DNA of 64,000 nucleotides from Lineus longissimus (Eukaryota; Nemertea; Pilidiophora; Heteronemertea; Lineidae), in assembly GCF_910592395.1 (NCBI RefSeq), contig NC_088310.1:12221501-12285500 (forward strand), written 5' to 3'. Shown here piece by piece: positions 10,071 to 21,201 of the stretch. Position 1 is the stretch's first letter; the number at the start of each line of letters is the position of its first letter. A model generated the notes under the pieces. It was not told the origin of the DNA. It made no database searches and saw only the letters and a list, made by a program, of their open reading frames with translations. A program made the translations under genes and the position numbers.

Positions 10071-10964
10071 CGAGTATACACGATATGCATGTGATCATAA
10101 TACTGATTTAACGAACGCCGCCTATCGATTTTTTGACAACAGTTTACAGATTACCATACCATCGCACAGTTTGTGGGAGAGAATCGGGCTGGTGTTCACA
10201 CTCACTCTAGCAGGATACTCGAAAAGTCAGCCAACAAATCGAACACCACACGAATACACCGCAAAAACTCGGGCAAAGTTAGTCAGTGTTTTACGAAATT
10301 CCACAAATTAATGCGACAGAAGAAGTTCTAAAACAAATGTCAAATCGAACACTACAGCAAGTTTCTGTTCCAACGCAGTTTTCAACGATGAATCCTGAAT
10401 ATTGTCACTAAAGTCACACGTTTACAAACAGCCAATCATGCCAATATGCAGAATCAAAATACGGAACATCGAGTCACTAGCCACACGAATTTCCATCGAA
10501 ATGTGGTGATCTGGTAGCTCTTGGTGTGTTGGCCTTAGGCCAGATGGCGCCACCAGTCTCTTCGGAGGCTGCCGGGTGACGGGACCATGATGAGACACCG
10601 TAGGAGTGGGGAGGGTGAAGACGGCATGGTTTTAGATGAGATGTGAGGATTCTGTGTCGAAGGAATAAAGGAGTTTTATAGACATGAAGGTATGTTAGCG
10701 TGAGTTAATGCCGAGCAAGGAGAAGTACCCCCGACGAAACTTCACAGAAACAAAGTCAAAATGTCAAGAAAATCTCGGCAAAGTCACAAATTCTCGAACA
10801 GCCTATAAATAATCCAGCTTTCAGCGCGAACAGCACCGTCCCATACAAAAATGTACACAGCATGTACACAATACACAGTTCCGACAAATGTCAAGATCCT
10901 CGTCACTTTGCGATCATCGATATTTTATCAAAAGTCAATTATCCGGTCGATAGAGACCATTTTA
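10071..10964 (-). other. 5' leader of the BEL/Pao element, including the primer-binding site
   Basis: Untranslated leader between the 5' LTR and gag. No coding features. Contains the primer-binding site at 10942-10959. Confidence 0.7.
10942..10959 (-). promoter_or_regulatory. tRNA primer-binding site
   Basis: Five bases inside the 5' LTR the sense strand reads TGGTCTCTATCGACCGG. It begins with the TGG expected for pairing to a tRNA CCA end. The tRNA species was not identified. Confidence 0.6.
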
Positions 10965-11124
10965 TGTTTCTACGATTCCCTAGGCCCGCTACTTCGGCAA
11001 CATAACACAAATGAATATCGAAAATAACACTTTTATTTCGCAGCAACTTCCAACGATTACAAAACGTTGTCTCTCGTCACAGCCTCCATCATTACAGCCT
11101 ATTCCAAAATCAATCGCCACAACA
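10965..11124 (-). repeat. 5' LTR of the BEL/Pao element
   Basis: 160 bp, aligned base by base with 5490-5649 with a single difference by eye. The near identity implies that little time has passed since insertion. Confidence 0.88.
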
Positions 11125-12162
11125 CTAACAAAATTGCTGGTAAGTCTTATTAGCTATACAAGTGGCATGAAACTTTGCAAACTATCGATGATTGGAAAAG
11201 TCATGTAATATGAATAACATGTAATTTCACCAAGCACTTACATCGCTGTTCTTGGCCATGCTGACTGTTAAGTCACCATACTTCAGGATATCTAATAGAA
11301 TTCCTGGAAATTCCACAGTTTTGTCAGATGCGTTAACATATAAATTTGTAGGCCTATGCCAATATCTGTACATTGGCCTACAGTGCAAGGTGGGTCGAAA
11401 ACTGGTTCCTTTCAAAACCTCATGATTGAGCCCATCGGAAAAATTGAAAAAGCTGCAAACAAAATCACCATTTACTCATAAACTATATCTCAAAGTAGGT
11501 GATTTTTTTCTTCAAAATGCCAGTTTGCCCTAGCAATGACCCTTATTTGCTGTAAATTTCGCCATGCGTTCGGCATAAGAGCAGCAATATCGCAAAGAAG
11601 AACCCATCCCTTCGAACACCATTCGATCATCCGTCCCAGCCATTGGCTATATTTATAAAGACTAGTAAGTTCTTTTACTACAGTTTTTACAGAGATGGCT
11701 AGTGCAGTTTAAAGTAAAAGCATTTACCAGTCTTTTATAAATATCAGCCATTGGGTTTGTTGTGGTATATTATGCAACAGTTCTAGAACTGTTGATCACT
11801 GTGCCAGTTCTAACAATACAATAGAAGGAAATGTTCAGTCACTGTTCCAACCAACATCACATTTCAATGGTTACCTGGCCTGAAATGATTACGGGATGAC
11901 AGATAGATCACGGTTATGATCAATTGTACACTGACACACCTGCATCAAAGGGGTTTTATCCAACGAATACTACATCCACACACTACAAAGTTTTCACATG
12001 TATTACATGCAACCTTGTTGTTGAGAAGTACAATAGGAAATTAGTCAAAGTGGATTCAATTTTAAACACTGTAAACTATTATTGCTAATTTCCATATTAA
12101 CACCCACCCACTGGATTGACATAAGCTCAAACATCGCAACACTCATTGCTTATTCATGTGTG
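11125..12162. other. No gene; contains a small inverted repeat at 11637-11756
   Basis: No coding signal. The segment GCCATTGGCTATATTTATAA (from about 11640) reappears as its near reverse complement ending at about 11756 (TTTATAAATATCAGCCATTGG), with AGTAAAAG/CTTTTACT inside, giving arms of about 40 bp around a 30-bp centre. It looks like a MITE of about 120 bp. Confidence 0.5.
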
Positions 12163-12210
12163 TATCCCCCTTTGTGCCGCTAGTGTACACTAGCGGCACA
12201 TAGGGGGATA
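12163..12210. repeat. 48-bp near-perfect palindrome
   Basis: Two 24-base arms meet with no spacer at GTGT/ACAC and match at 23 of 24 positions (only CTTTG against CATAG differs). The arm starts TATCCCCCTTTGTGCCGC. No adjacent gene explains it. Confidence 0.85.
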
Positions 12211-13169
12211 AAAGGGCTTACTGGACTTTGCGCAACGAAACGAAACGAGCGAAATGGGGAGCGACCATTATGTTTTACCCCGGTACTCTAGCCTTCGATC
12301 GAAGAAGGTACGACAAACAATTAATTAATCAAACCCTCATGAGGTTCATTCATTTGAAGTAGAGAGGGTAACGTACATTGTGTACACAAATCAAACACAC
12401 ACGCAGTGCTTGCATGCATTGCAGAGAACGACTTTTGAGTGATAACCCACACCCACCCAGGCAGCTGAGACACATGTCTTGTTGGACATACCTACCGATT
12501 TTTACTAAATAAAAGCATAACTTCATCACACTTTTCGGGGTTGAAAATGTACTCACGTAAATTAACAAAATTATTGGAAGCTCAAATGTCTGAATGTAAT
12601 GTATGCGCGTAATGTATACTCTCAGCAAGCGAATAGTTGTGATCGTCGGTTTTTGATACGAATCATTTCCTGTATGGCCGTTACAAGCCGTTGTCTGAAT
12701 ATGATGTGAACCTGTTTACCGTTCAATGCTGCTCCCTGTGACGCTGTACCCGCAAATGTTCAATGAAAAAATGCTGGATAATGACTTACACGGCTTGTTC
12801 GCATCGTAAACATAGTGGTACCCGCGTAAACTGTATTTGCGTTTGGCCTAATTTTACAACGATTACTCCCCATGTAACCACGATCTAGGATGGACAGGCT
12901 GTGTATTATGAATAGGAAAAGTCACCTAGGTACCGTTGCGTAGAATAGTTTTTTGGCGAAATATTGCGCAAAGTCCAGTAAGCCGGATAAAAGAACACAA
13001 CAGGACAATTTCAGTTGTAAAAAGAGCTGTACATACAATGCAACATGGTGATGAATTGGACGATCTAAAGTCAAAGGGTTTTCCCCAGGGCAGCACATTC
13101 CAAGCTACCGATTGGAATGTAGCATAATGAATCATATTTGCTTAGACTCTGTTCGCCGATTTCAGCCAG
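12211..13169. other. No gene recognised
   Basis: The only open stretch, plus strand 12936-13127 (63 codons ending QATDWNVA), has no recognisable domain; RIKEHNRTI within it recalls the end of a GIY-YIG domain but too little is present to assign it. Confidence 0.4.
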
Positions 13170-13400
13170 AGCCAGGCCACGTACCTGTAATAAAGTTTTA
13201 AGCCATTTTCCAGTTAACTGGGCAATATCCATCAGCTCATAACTTTTTCCCAGACGTAATCTGGGAGGAACGCTTTCACAGGCAATTAGACCTATCCTAG
13301 CCTGTCAAACCATGAAATTTTCGTTGTACGTTATGCATGATAAATTCAAGGTTTGGAGGGTCTGAACATAGGGGGCGCTTTTTTCAAACATTTTCACCGT
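13170..13400 (+). repeat. Dispersed repeat, copy 1 (partner at 35405-35625)
   Basis: Shares GGCCACGTACC, CTCATAACTTTTTCC, GGAACGCTTTC / GAACGCTTTCGAG, and the exact run AGACCTATCCTAGCCTGTCA followed by AACCATGAAATTTT with 35405-35625. Unidentified family, no coding capacity. Confidence 0.7.
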
Positions 13401-13508
13401 TGACCCTTACCCACTGCATACTGAGGAAATCACATTTTCTAAAGGGACTATTTTCGTATACGACCTCGACCGGACCTTTAATTACAGGTGCGTGACCGCC
13501 AGTGCTCA

Positions 13509-13544
13509 ACGCAAGGACCCAACGCGCCGCGTAGTGGCAAAATA
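13509..13544 (+). repeat. 36-bp sequence shared with 51991-52026
   Basis: ACGCAAGGACCCAACGCGCC followed by GCGTAG(T/C)GGCAAAATA occurs at both places with one difference in 36 bases, while the flanks differ. GC-rich against an AT-rich background, so a conserved end or core of a repeat family is likely. Confidence 0.7.
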
Positions 13545-13772
13545 TACATATATCTGTTTATTCCTCCTTATAGGAGATTCTAACACTTACAGTGAAAGTC
13601 AAACAAAATACAGGGACATAATAATAATAATAATGCTATGTACAACAGTTCAAATGCGTTTGAGCAATAACCATAAGGCACACTTATAGTAGTTTAACAT
13701 GAGATCATTGCATTACGTTATACATGTACACTTCAGCATTTGGCTGTGATCTTTAGAAGGGTCATGTTGACA

Positions 13773-14171
13773 TCAAAGTTGCTTACCCAGCAAAGTTTCT
13801 GTTAGCTCTACATCATTCATGTTCCAAAGAAGGGCACTTATGTCAGCTGGGAGGTCATTTACAACTTGTTCCCAGAAATCTTCTCTATAGGCTGAATAGT
13901 CTGAACACCCACAGAATAAGTGCACCTGCGGATCGGTATAGCATTGGTTACAACGGTTGCATTGAGTCTCCACAATTGTTTCTGACAGTATGTTTAATTT
14001 CGCAAGAAAGGCATAGTCCTGTTTGTGTTTTGGATCTTGGTGAGAAGCAATCCATATCAGAGAGGGATAATCAAAAGATTTCTCAATGTTTGCTACTCTT
14101 AGAAGATTGTTTTTTACACACTCGGCGGAAAAACGTTTGTTTTCATAATCAAGAACTGACTTGTCAACCAA
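13773..14171 (-). pseudogene. LINE ORF2 C-terminal region
   Basis: 132 codons, shifted one frame from the RT frame that overlaps it at 14114-14171. It has a CNRCNQCYTDPQVHLFCGC segment, the C-terminal Cys/His cluster common to Jockey/CR1-group ORF2 proteins, and stops at LLGKQL. The shift between this and the RT frame is a mutation of this copy. Confidence 0.75.
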
Positions 14172-15397
14172 AGACTTCCAGATAATGTCTGATGGCGTGA
14201 ATTCACCGCTATCGGTGTAAACATTAAGGCGTTCGACAGATCGTATTTTTCCATGACTTTTACAAGGTTTTGAATGTATCCGAGACAGGTTTCGGATCTG
14301 TTTTTTCTATCTTTCATTGACTGGAATCTAAAGTCAAAGATTTGTCTGGGGTGAGATTGTTCATGCATCCTTGTCAGTTGTCCGAAGAACAGAAGACACT
14401 GTTTATCAATAAAAGCCTTTAGACTTACACTGCCAATCATGGCTTGTGCAGTCACAGTTCTAGTTAACCTGCTAAAACCTTGCATCCTTTTGAGGCAGAA
14501 CCGATGGGCTCGCTCGAGAATCATCAAGTCCCTTTCTGACATACTAGACCAGAGTTCCCTGCCATACAATGCCTTTGGAAGACATATCCTGCGGTAAAGT
14601 TTATGACTGGAAATCGGTTTGAATTTGTTCGGTTGTATTCCCGGCCCTAAGATGCACATAAGAGTTTTCTTTAGCTTTTGCACGGCTGTGATTGCTGTTG
14701 TTGTCGTGCGGCGATATTTGTCCTGTATTGTTCCGAGATGTGTTAGAGTGGTGGCTTCTTTCACTCGATTTTCACCCAGCCACCAAGTTCGATCACAGCT
14801 GATCGCTTGACACTGATGTGGGGTCTCACCAAAAACAATAACTATGCATTTGTCCGAGCTATAGTCGTACCTCCACTTGACAGAATATTTAAAGCTAGAT
14901 GACATCATACAGTCTAAACCATATTTGGCTAACGCGACAAGGGTTAAATCGTCCTCATGGCAGGGTGAGCCACCTTCTATTTGTCCGAGTTTTACGCCAA
15001 CACCGGTGTCCTCGAGAGAATAGAGGAGTTCATCCATATATAGCAAATAAAGCCAAGTGGAGAGTACTCCACCTTGGCGAACGCCTTGGTTAACGCTGAA
15101 CCAGGGGGAACGCATATCGTTTTCCGCGACACAGCTTTCTATGTCGTGATAGCAGTGCTTAATAAGACGCCATAATCCTCCACGCACACCAAAGTTAAAA
15201 AGTTTGTAGAACAAGCCGTCTAGCCAGACAGTATCAAAGGCCTTAGCCGCGTCGAGGAAACAGGTATAAACCTTCGAATGACTTTCTAATAAATGCGAAA
15301 CGGTTTCTTCAAACACGAAGGAAGTTGAAACGCAACTCCGTTGCTTTTGATATGCACTTTGTTGTGCATTTGGGAATACAATGTTCGCGTTTTTCAT
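14114..15397 (-). pseudogene. LINE ORF2 reverse transcriptase, 5' part missing
   Basis: About 427 codons. Recognisable palm motifs are FLDAAKAFDTVW (motif A), GVRQGGVLSTWLY (motif B) and CHEDDLTLVA (motif C). Motif C normally reads A-D-D; here the residue before DD is Glu, a change that may be inactivating. Thumb-region sequence RAHRFCLKRMQGFSRLTRT follows. The frame begins abruptly at KNANIVFPNAQQSAY, within RT domain 2; the fingers and the endonuclease-RT linker (about 230 residues) are absent upstream, where endonuclease sequence abuts. Confidence 0.85.
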
Positions 15398-16387
15398 TCA
15401 CACGCCTCATTTCAGCCCGAAATAGCCTTTTTTTCTGTCCTTATATTGCTTCCGTATCATATTGACGGGTGCACTGGGTCTTTCTGCTAATACCCAGGCA
15501 TGCCGTGTTTTGCGCATTTTAATGTGTAAGTCTTTCAGACAATCGTTCCAATAAGGACGGAGTCTTTTGTTAAACCGGCTTATAGGTATGCAAATCTCCG
15601 CCGCGTTCACCATCGCATTTATGATATCCTTGTAATACTTGTCTACCTCATCACTTGAACTTACGATATCGGGTTTAAGCACTGGTAGTTTGGCTTTTAG
15701 AATTGTCCGATATTGTTCGATTTTACCGAAATCCGACCGGATACAACGTGCCAAATGGAGTTTTATGCGTTTCGAGCGTTTGACATTAACATGATTTGCA
15801 GTGGAGCCGGTACCATCACTGTCTGCGCGTGTGTAGGACTTTATTACCGAGAATACTGGTAGATGATCGGACGTGTTTAAAGCTTGGTCCTCGATTACTT
15901 CATTGTCTTTTGAGCATTCTAACATCATAGAGTTCACACAGATATGATCTATAAGAGTCTTGTTGGAGCCTTCATACGGATCAAATGTGAAGTTTGGCCC
16001 TTTACAGCAAGAGCTGACCGAGATGGAGAACAGATTTGCACCATTAAGAAAGTTAGTTAGCGCTCGTGTCCTGCGGCAATTCTGAACAGTTGGGGATCTA
16101 GCCCCTCCTGTTTGGGCGTTGAGGTCCCCCATAACTATCACATCTCCGACTGAATCATAAAAATCATGTTTTTCGGCAAGGTAACCTAAATATTCGATAA
16201 AGAATTCCACTGGGTGATTGGAACTTGGTAAGTAAGCCATCAGAATGAAAACGGGTCTGCGGTTTATGAGAGAGAGGCTTATTCCTACTATACGATCACT
16301 TTCTATATCCAAAGTTCTTACCAAGTGAGATAGGGACGTATGCCACATTATAGCGACTCCTCCTTTTCCACGGCGATTCGTATGTGA
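15389..16387 (-). pseudogene. Duplicated endonuclease segment, copy A
   Basis: This 1-kb segment repeats 16401-17383 with few differences. It encodes the APE endonuclease from MWHTSLSHLV to the end of the linker (KDRKKGYFGL), including VIVMGDLNAQTGG (the Asp-Asn catalytic pair) and SDHLPVFSV (Asp-His). It keeps five codons (VIVMG) that copy B has lost. Its 3' end is fused directly to the truncated RT frame. Confidence 0.85.
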
Positions 16388-16400
16388 AATTGTTCTTCGA

Positions 16401-17617
16401 GTTTTTCATTCACACGCCTCATTTCAGCCCGAAATAGCCTTTTTTCTGTCCTTATATTGCTTCCGTATCATATTGACGGGTGCACTGGGTCTTTCTGCTA
16501 ATACCCAGGCATGCCGTGTTTTGCGCATTTTAATGTGTAAGTCTTTCAGACAATCGTTCCAATAAGGACGGAGTCTTTTGTTAAACCGGCTTATAGGTAT
16601 GCAAATCTCCGCCGCGTTCACCATCGCATTTATGATATCCTTGTAATACTTGTCTACCTCATCACTTGAACTTACGATATCGGGTTTAAGCACTGGTAGT
16701 TTGGCTTTTAGAATTGTCCGATATTGTTCGATTTTACCGAAATCCGACCGGATACAACGTGCCAAATGGAGTTTTATGCGTTTCGAGCGTTTGACATTAA
16801 CATGATTTGCAGTGGAGCCGGTACCATCACTGTCTGCGCGTGTGTAGGACTTTATTACCGAGAATACTGGTAGATGATCGGACGTGTTTAAAGCTTGGTC
16901 CTCGATTACTTCATTGTCTTTTGAGCATTCTAACATCATAGAGTTCACACAGATATGATCTATAAGAGTCTTGTTGGAGCCTTCATACGGATCAAATGTG
17001 AAGTTTGGCCCTTTACAGCAAGAGCTGACCGAGATGGAGAACAGATTTGCACCATTAAGAAAGTTAATTACCGCTCGTGTCCTGCGGCAATTCTGAACAG
17101 TTGGGGTCATTCTAGCCCCACCAGTTTGGGCGTTGAGGTCTCCGACTGAATCATAAAAATCATGTTTTTCGGCAAGGTAACCTAAATATTCGATAAAGAA
17201 TTCCACTGGGTGATTGGAACTTGGTAAGTAAGCCATCAGAATGAAAACGGGTCTGCGGTTTATGAGAGAGAGGCTTATTCCTACTATACGATCACTTTCT
17301 ATATCCAAAGTTCTTACCAAGTGAGATAGGGACGTATGCCACATTATAGCGACTCCTCCCTTTCCACGGCGATTCGTATGTGAGGAAAGAAGGTCCTTGT
17401 CAGAGACACCATGCGACGAATATTCACGATTAATAGTTTGGAAATTTTTTAGATAATCTGGGTAAAGCCAGTGTTCACAAACTCCTAAGATATCTAAACT
17501 GCGCGACTTAAGCAGGTGGTCAATATAGTCTGCGCCATACATAGCACCACGCGCGTTCCAAAAAGCGATCTTAAGTTCGTTGTCCAGAAGGAATGTAACA
17601 TTTGACTCGTTCATCAC
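16401..17617 (-). pseudogene. LINE ORF2 endonuclease N-terminal part plus copy B of the duplicated segment
   Basis: 397-residue frame starting MMNESNVTF. The N-terminal APE motifs are LKIAFWNARG (catalytic Asn) and ILGVCEHW (catalytic Glu); the later ones lie in copy B. Copy B reads YDSVGDLNAQTGG, lacking the VIVMG strand found in copy A, an in-frame loss between two GD dipeptides, so this endonuclease is probably defective. The downstream end is RRVNEKLEEQF, after which copy A starts; the extra LEEQF codons (about 13-15 bases, 16388-16400) are probably native sequence lost from copy A. Confidence 0.85.
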
Positions 17618-17698
17618 ATAAGCGTTTGGTGCTGATTTCTCTCAGCTCTGGACGGACTAATCGAACCATTCGCGGCAGACGATTCCCTTCGGCCAAAA

Positions 17699-18625
17699 TC
17701 ATTCACCAAGAAGGGCGTCTTTATCCCTTTCGTCTATTATAACCTTGGCTGAATGGGTTCCTTTAACTTTGCTTTTCATCAACCTAACCCTTGGGGTTTT
17801 AACACCTTGATTTTCTAGGAAGTTAACAATCGCATGTTCTGTGCTTTGCAGAGAGATGTAGCCAACGAATACGACAGCTTTTCTCTGACGGCGGTTTCTG
17901 GTAACGCCAAGGAATACATCTTCGGATCTCCTCGATGGTTCCAGAGCACCACTGCTTCTGCTATCTCCCGCTTGCTTCTGAGTGACACACTGGTTCGTGA
18001 ATATCACTGTCCCGATTGGCTTAGGTGGCGTACTGGCAATATTGCCTGGTAGAGTAGTGATGTCTTCCTTATTTTGGATCGTGTTATCGTCTCTACGAAT
18101 TGAATCAACTTTATTCTCTACCATAGTGATCGAATGTATTGTAGGAGAGACATTTTCCGTATCAGTGCGATTCGGTATTACATGTTGCGCTTGCAACGGC
18201 TTTTGTTGTGAACCTGATGGTGGAGGTGCAGGTTTTTCCGCGCGCACACGGTCAGCATATCGAGAATCTTTTCTCATAGCCTGGGTCTCTCTGTCCAGGG
18301 CGTTGAATTTGGAGCGTATGGTATCGAAACTTTTCCGCAGATCATTTAACTTAGAATCGCAATCGCAATCACGATCTGCGGGTGGCTTGACGTCAGATTT
18401 TAACTCCGTTTTGAGTAACTTTACTTCATTTCGTAGTTTTGCCACTCCGGAGTCCCTCACATCCTTAGTTCGTTCAACGGCTAATTTCACTTTGTCAAAT
18501 ACCTTTGGCAGATTGTCATACACCCCACACTTCTGGAGAGCCAGATTTGAATTTTTGCTGAGCTCTTTGAGCTTTTCGGTTAAGGCACTATTTTCTGATT
18601 TTGATGCAGTAAGATCTGATCGCAA
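17699..18625 (-). CDS. LINE ORF1 protein (RNA-binding, coiled-coil)
   Basis: 308-residue frame. Residues 1-130 are rich in charged heptads (SENSALTEKLKELSKN; KLRNEVKLLKTELK; KLNDLRKSFDTIRSKFNAL) and predict a trimer-type coiled coil. A low-complexity Pro/Thr middle follows. The C-terminal 70 residues (KAVVFVGYISLQSTEHAIVN, RVRLMKSKVKGTHSAKVII) have the beta-alpha-beta pattern of an RRM or CTD-like nucleic-acid-binding domain, as in LINE ORF1 proteins. It sits immediately 5' of ORF2 with about 80 bases between. The frame is intact although ORF2 is broken. Confidence 0.75.
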   Translation of the reverse strand: MRSDLTASKSENSALTEKLKELSKNSNLALQKCGVYDNLPKVFDKVKLAVERTKDVRDSGVAKLRNEVKLLKTELKSDVKPPADRDCDCDSKLNDLRKSFDTIRSKFNALDRETQAMRKDSRYADRVRAEKPAPPPSGSQQKPLQAQHVIPNRTDTENVSPTIHSITMVENKVDSIRRDDNTIQNKEDITTLPGNIASTPPKPIGTVIFTNQCVTQKQAGDSRSSGALEPSRRSEDVFLGVTRNRRQRKAVVFVGYISLQSTEHAIVNFLENQGVKTPRVRLMKSKVKGTHSAKVIIDERDKDALLGE

Positions 18626-18888
18626 TTTGCTACACTCGGCCTTCAGAGAAGTAGCCTATTCTCCTGATTTAAAGATTAAATGCCAAAGTTAGGCCTAATC
18701 TTAATCAAAGTACACCAGGATAACCTTGTGTTACCTTTAGATGTCAAATGTAGTAAATTTATTTGCATAAATATCGCATGGAATAAAGAAATTCAAATAA
18801 ACCGCCCAGTCACAGCGTGAATTTGCTTCGGCAAAGTTCGTATTTCGTTCGGAAACTCTCGCGGTTTTGGGGAATTCCAAATGAGGAG

Positions 18889-18908
18889 TGACGTCACTAG
18901 TGCTGTCA
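18889..18908 (+). promoter_or_regulatory. CRE-containing upstream motif of the THAP gene
   Basis: TGACGTCACTAGTGCTGTCA, 171 bases before the ATG at 19080. TGACGTCA is the palindromic CREB/ATF site. The whole 20-mer is repeated upstream of the opposing gene. Whether it is promoter or transposon end is not known. Confidence 0.55.
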
Positions 18909-19079
18909 TTGTTAGACTGATCCCACTGCCTGCATACACAAACGCCATGCTGTAGATGCCTGCGCAAGACAGGAGACCAGTTTTGTTTTCATTCATCTGA
19001 CAGCTGATTCTACTTTCTGGTTGCTTTCACGCCGTTCCTACCATGTAAAACCAATTATTTTACATGTTCTAAAGCAAAC

Positions 19080-21201
19080 ATGGTTTACTGCGTCGCACCA
19101 AACTGCAGCAGTGATTCAACGAAGGTGTTGAAAGTAGATGGGGTCGATTATTACAATTTTCCTCGCGACAAGAAGGCCCGAAAAGTATGGGTAAGACACA
19201 TGCATCGTCCGTCTTCTTGGGTCCCGTCTCTCGGTGCGAGGGTATGTTCGAAGCACTTCGTTGCCGGAGATTACCTGCTGGACCCAGCCATATGCCGTGC
19301 GATAGGATTTTACCCAAAAAACGCCTGTTGAAGCGAGGCGCCTTCCCTATAGTCTTCAGTCATGGTGAAGGCGATGCCATGGATGTTACGCCTACGACCA
19401 GTACGCCGCGGTCAGCTGTGCAGAAGAGGGCACATCAGCAGGTGATTATTATTTATTATGAAATCAGTATATGTAGTAGGTATGAAAATATATCCCATTG
19501 CCATAGGCCTAGGCTAGGAATACCTCCATCTCGAGTGCATGACCATGGGGTAGGCATGGTGAAGTGTAGGATGTGGTGATGCTGGGGCCTGAGGACCTTT
19601 TAAGACAACAACTTGATAATTTTCATAATTGATACTGCACGACTGCACCTACTAGTCTACCTTCAGCTGTAGGAGTAAGTCAAATACAAAAGTCCTACTC
19701 CTTATTAGTCTATTATGATAGGCCTTCTATTTAAAATTTTTGTTTCTCATTTCGTAGGCTGTAGCAGAGGCGGTAGCGGGATACAACGTGCTGTATGGAG
19801 AGGAGGCGGAGGAGGCAGCTGAGCAGGATGATGGTTTTGTGATGGCTGATGAAGGCCGATTTGAGGAGGTTGGCAATCACCTGATAGAGGATGAAGTACT
19901 GCCACAGAGTTTAGACGATTTGCAGGTTTTGCCACAAGTATGTTCAATCATAACCCAGCCCCATGTGTCATAAGCTTACTTTTAACTGACTTCAGGGTGT
20001 GGCTCTAGAAAAACTGGTTATATTGGGTGGTCATAGATAAATGTCCCGAACAGTGTAGACTAATAAATCAGAGGATGGATTAATCCCACAATCTTGTAAT
20101 AAAAATTAGCTGCATTAATAGTGTAGTGAAAGTTAATGGAAACAACATCCCCGGAACAAAAGCCTCAATTCTATTTCTTATCTTTGCAGGAACACCCTGA
20201 AACATTTGCCATTGGGACACAAGTCGGCTCCTCAGTCTCCATGAGGTTTGCCAAGGCTGTCCAGGTCAATATTGTCACTGGGTCTCGGAACAAAGGTTCA
20301 CAGACAACCTCCTGCACCGGGGATATTGGCTGTCAGGCAGAACCAGAAGTCCGAGAAATTGTCATTCAGACAGATCTGTTTGACATTGATGTGCCAGTTT
20401 TCCAAGGTAACCCCAAACCTGAAAATTATGTTGATACTAGTAGCAACCCGACAAGGTGTCAGACAGTTTGGGTTTTGCTATCTAACACAATTTTGGTTAG
20501 TGCCTGGCAATACGACAGATACCAACAGGCTGGTACCCGATAAGTCACAGTTTGGTGCCAGACAATGTCTTTGACCACCCCAATATTTTCAGGCTTGAAA
20601 CCAAGTGATGAAGACATGGAGGATGAAGAGATGCACTTTCCAAGTCAGGAAACGATAAAGACTGATGACAGTGACGATGAAGACTGGGAGCCATGTGAAG
20701 ATGATTATTGTCAAGAATTTGATGACTCGCTCCTTGATGATGAAAAAGTGTAAGTGTTTGTTGTAGCTTTCTTGAGAAATTGGTTATTTAAAACAATTGA
20801 ATTGTATTAGAGTGAATGAATAGAATGATAGTCATAAAAGTACCGGTATGGCAGTTTCTGGGACCTGTTATTAGCGTTAACACTAATAAAACTTTACTTT
20901 TTTCATGAAGGACTCACTAATGATGCTCTACAGTGAGTTTATAAACTGATAAAAGAATTTCATTAGTTTATGATCCAATGCAATGTTGTCATTCCTTATC
21001 AAACAATCATTGTCAAATCCTTACCATAATTATTTACTATTTCAGATCGGCAAACATTATGATTTCGACAATGAGTATGTACAGCCCTCGCCTCAATATG
21101 AGAGAAAATTCATTGTCTCTGAATCAAGCTTGAGGCTTCTGTTCATGTTTTGTCAAGTTTGCAGGGCACCATCAATGAATCGGGGCCAAGGCCTAGGGTA
21201 G
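19080..21201 (+). pseudogene. THAP-domain transposase-like gene, five exons, frameshifted and 3'-truncated
   Basis: Exons by splice sites and phase: 19080-19441, 19758-19937, 20190-20406, 20593-20747 and 21046 to about 21201. The N terminus is a THAP zinc finger: C4, C9, C56, H59 with FPRD at 27-30, Trp37, and the closing GAFPIVF. The finger is interrupted after YPKN by a one-base loss in A6 at 19317-19322; one more A would restore both the frame and phase 0 at the first donor, so either a mutation or a sequence error. Exons 2 and 4 encode acidic linkers. Exon 5 has ERKFIVSESSLRLLFMFCQVC, like the start of the Cys-rich core in THAP transposase-like proteins of invertebrates. It ends soon after, so the DDE core is missing. 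Role as transposase is inferred. Confidence 0.65.

Larger units (their letters stand above)
5490..11124 (-). mobile_element. BEL/Pao LTR retrotransposon, minus strand, deleted for RT-RNase H
   Basis: The element is bounded by 160-bp direct repeats beginning TG and ending CA, with flanking pentamers CTACC (5485-5489) and CTAAC (11125-11129), a 4/5 match for the 5-bp target duplication of this family. In transcript order it has the 5' LTR, a tRNA-type primer site, an 890-base leader, gag, zinc knuckles, protease, integrase, polypurine tract and 3' LTR. The protease frame ends at 7810 and integrase sequence starts within about 20 bases, so the roughly 2-2.5 kb encoding reverse transcriptase and RNase H is absent; total length is 5.6 kb against an expected 7-9 kb. 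It is therefore non-autonomous. Confidence 0.9.
13619..18700 (-). mobile_element. Rearranged two-ORF LINE (CR1/L2/Jockey-like group)
   Basis: Minus-strand order is ORF1 (18625-17699), apurinic-type endonuclease (17617-16424, partly repeated to 15407), reverse transcriptase (15397-14114), a C-terminal Cys/His region (to 13773) and a short ATT microsatellite tail at about 13636-13619. About 1 kb of endonuclease is tandemly duplicated and the segment between endonuclease and the middle of the RT is missing, so the copy is dead. The clade is inferred from the two-ORF layout, APE endonuclease and C-terminal C-x2-C...H...C motif; exact clade not determined. Confidence 0.85.

Noticed and set aside
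12936-13127. GIY-YIG-like tail of a Penelope element
   Set aside because: Only a few residues fit and no RT or catalytic GIY/YIG motif is present.
17982-18692. 236-codon plus-strand open frame
   Set aside because: Antisense shadow of LINE ORF1; composition and overlap show the minus strand is the coding one.
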